Shown here one piece after another: positions 62,560 through 64,000 of a DNA stretch of 64,000 nucleotides (its first letter is position 1; each line of letters begins with the position of its first letter). The DNA is taken from the NCBI GenBank assembly GCA_022749295.1, contig CP062007.1, forward strand, positions 1,364,001 through 1,428,000, read 5' to 3'. The notes below the pieces were generated by a model. That model searched no databases. It was not told where the DNA came from and was given only the letters and a program-made list of their open reading frames with translations. Made by a program: the position numbers and the translations under genes. The DNA is from Flavobacteriaceae bacterium GSB9 (GTDB taxonomy: Bacteria; Bacteroidota; Bacteroidia; Flavobacteriales; Flavobacteriaceae).

Positions 62560-64000
62560 ATGTCTGATATTAATAAACCACAGGAAGAAGAAAGCGCTAA
62601 CAAAACCAATTCAAACGAAAATCCGAACGAATTAGACGCTAACAAAACAACCAACGAAACTTCAAAAGTAGATTCCCAATCGGCTAAAGACGATGGCGAA
62701 GTTTCAAAGGAGACGCCTGAAGAAGACACTGCCAGTTCGAACGACGATTCTTCTAATGAAGATGATAAAGTTATGGATGAAATTGACGAGTCAAATGCTG
62801 AAGATGCTGAAGATGAAGGCAACAAAGATAGACATACCATAGAATTTAAAGCCTACGACACCATGTCGTTAGAAGCCCTTGCCATTGAGTTGGAAAAACT
62901 TCTAAAAAATGAAAAAGTTCAGGCCATTCGCAACCATGTTAGTCAAATAAACTCAGAATTTAAAACAAAATTTCAAGCCCTTCTTGATGAGAAAAAAGAA
63001 GACTTTATCAACGATGGCGGTAACGAAATTGATTTTTTTTACTCATCACCTGTTCAAAAACGGTACAAAACGGCTTATAGAGAATACAGAAAAAAACTTA
63101 ATGAGCACTATCAAAATTTAGAAAAAAACCTAAAACAGAATCTAGCCGATAAGCTTGAAATTATTGAAGAATTAAAAGGGCTTATTAATGTTGAAGAAAA
63201 TATAAACACCACTTACAAACACTTCAAGGAACTTCAAGAACGTTGGAGAAATACGGGACCAATTCCACGTGACAAATACAATAACGCTTGGAACAGTTAC
63301 CACCACCACGTAGAAATGTTTTATGATTTTTTACACCTTAACCGCGACCTTCGTGATCTCGATTTTAAGCATAATTTAGAAAAGAAGTTACTCATTATAG
63401 AGCGTGCTGAAGAATTAGCAAAAGACGACAATATCATGCGTGCCTTTAGGGAGCTTCAAGAGTTGCACAAAATGTGGAAAGAAGAGCTGGGGCCCGTTGC
63501 CAGAGAACACAGAGAAGAAATCTGGGGGCGTTTTAAGGCTGCAACCAAAATTATTAACGATAAACGTCAACTTTACTACAAGGAAATAGACAAAATCTAC
63601 GAAAAAAACTTAGAGAAAAAGCTCGAAATTATTGACCAAATCAAGGCCGTAACCACCCAAGAAGGAAACACTCATGGGGCTTGGCAAAAAAAGATTCGAA
63701 CTATTGAAGGGCTAAGGGAAGATTTTTTTAATGCCGGAAAAGTCCCCATTAAAGTTAATGAAGACACTTGGGCAAAATTCAAAGAAGCCGTTAGGACCTT
63801 TAACCGAAAAAAGAATGCCTTTTACAAAGGATTAAAAAAAGAACAGTACAAAAATCTAGAATTAAAACTTGATTTAGTAAAAATTGCTGAAGACAACAAG
63901 GACAGCGAAGATTACGAGACGGTTACGCCTTTAATGAAAAAAATCCAAAGCGATTGGAAAAAAATAGGGCACGTACCACGTAAAGACAGCGACAAAATAT
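62560..64000 (+). CDS. DUF349 repeat protein, 5' part (3' end outside window)
   Basis: Open from the ATG at 62560 to the window end, about 480 residues. The N-terminus (residues 1-95) is acidic and rich in Asn, Ser, Asp and Glu, likely disordered. From about 100 onward come DUF349 repeats, each a helical pair with W(R/K)xxGPxxR-type motifs (ERWRNTGPIPRD, KMWKEELGPVAR, DWKKIGHVPRKD). Function unknown; predicted cytosolic. No clear promoter, but a TATCTTTA box lies at about 62512. Confidence 0.85.
   Translation, partial: MSDINKPQEEESANKTNSNENPNELDANKTTNETSKVDSQSAKDDGEVSKETPEEDTASSNDDSSNEDDKVMDEIDESNAEDAEDEGNKDRHTIEFKAYDTMSLEALAIELEKLLKNEKVQAIRNHVSQINSEFKTKFQALLDEKKEDFINDGGNEIDFFYSSPVQKRYKTAYREYRKKLNEHYQNLEKNLKQNLADKLEIIEELKGLINVEENINTTYKHFKELQERWRNTGPIPRDKYNNAWNSYHHHVEMFYDFLHLNRDLRDLDFKHNLEKKLLIIERAEELAKDDNIMRAFRELQELHKMWKEELGPVAREHREEIWGRFKAATKIINDKRQLYYKEIDKIYEKNLEKKLEIIDQIKAVTTQEGNTHGAWQKKIRTIEGLREDFFNAGKVPIKVNEDTWAKFKEAVRTFNRKKNAFYKGLKKEQYKNLELKLDLVKIAEDNKDSEDYETVTPLMKKIQSDWKKIGHVPRKDSDKI

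Noticed and set aside
62502-62840. Minus-strand serine-rich open frame
   Set aside because: It is antisense to the acidic N-terminus of the DUF349 protein; Ser/Leu richness follows from the GAA/GAT-rich coding strand.
1-64000. CRISPR arrays, rRNA, riboswitches, prophage or IS elements
   Set aside because: I found no regularly spaced repeats, no rRNA-like stretches, no transposase or phage structural genes, and no recognisable riboswitch.

Overview
The window is a 64 kb stretch of chromosome from a member of the Bacteroidota, almost certainly a marine-type Flavobacteriaceae. I infer this from the low GC, the protein families (DUF3467 beside rpoC, DUF2851, OstA-like protein, tandem DUF368, AGCS symporter), promoter-like boxes of the TTG-N19-TAnnTTTG type, the general lack of Shine-Dalgarno sequences, and the tmRNA tag GENNYALAA. 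The genus cannot be fixed from the sequence alone. I see no phage, insertion sequence, rRNA or CRISPR array.

Layout. 1-1.9 kb: the 3' end of release factor 3, a small Fe-S protein and a DUF3467 protein. 1.9-16.8 kb, all on the minus strand: the classic translation/transcription super-operon. In transcription order it runs rpsU, xerC-like recombinase, short hpf, tRNA-Thr(TGT), tRNA-Tyr, tRNA-Gly, tRNA-Thr(GGT), tuf, tRNA-Trp, secE, nusG, rplK, rplA, rplJ, rplL, rpoB, rpoC. 16.9-31.7 kb: housekeeping and accessory genes (acyl-CoA dehydrogenase, ComEA-like HhH protein, alanine symporter, K+ channel, DUF2851, DUF2721, methyltransferase, an outer-membrane barrel and a 1012-residue TPR protein). 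31.9-39.7 kb: ftsE, then a low-GC envelope-glycan cluster with three glycosyltransferases, a phosphoethanolamine-transferase-like sulfatase-fold enzyme and two tandem O-antigen flippases. 40-43.7 kb: typA and kdsA.

43.7-49.7 kb: two co-directional operons of mostly uncharacterised membrane proteins, together with a small winged-helix regulator, an MpaB-like (DUF2236) protein and a Coq4-like protein. Each operon is preceded by the same 19-bp palindrome, TACTTTG-N5-CAAAGTA. This makes the region a plausible self-regulated module and the best candidate here for an undescribed system.

49.7-64 kb: slipin, SDR, a lysine/alanine-dehydrogenase-like enzyme, tmRNA, two rhodaneses, then a plus-strand block of OstA-like LPS-transport protein (with an unexpected C-terminal jelly-roll-like domain), class III aminotransferase, TPR protein, two DUF368 (PopT-type undecaprenyl-phosphate translocase) paralogs, aroE and the start of a DUF349 protein.

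Regulatory structures of note: an exceptional Shine-Dalgarno before rpsU (bS21 autoregulation type), an intrinsic-terminator-like hairpin inside the first codons of the HhH gene, hairpins between rplL and rpoB, and a promoter abutting the hpf terminator upstream of the tRNA-tuf operon.
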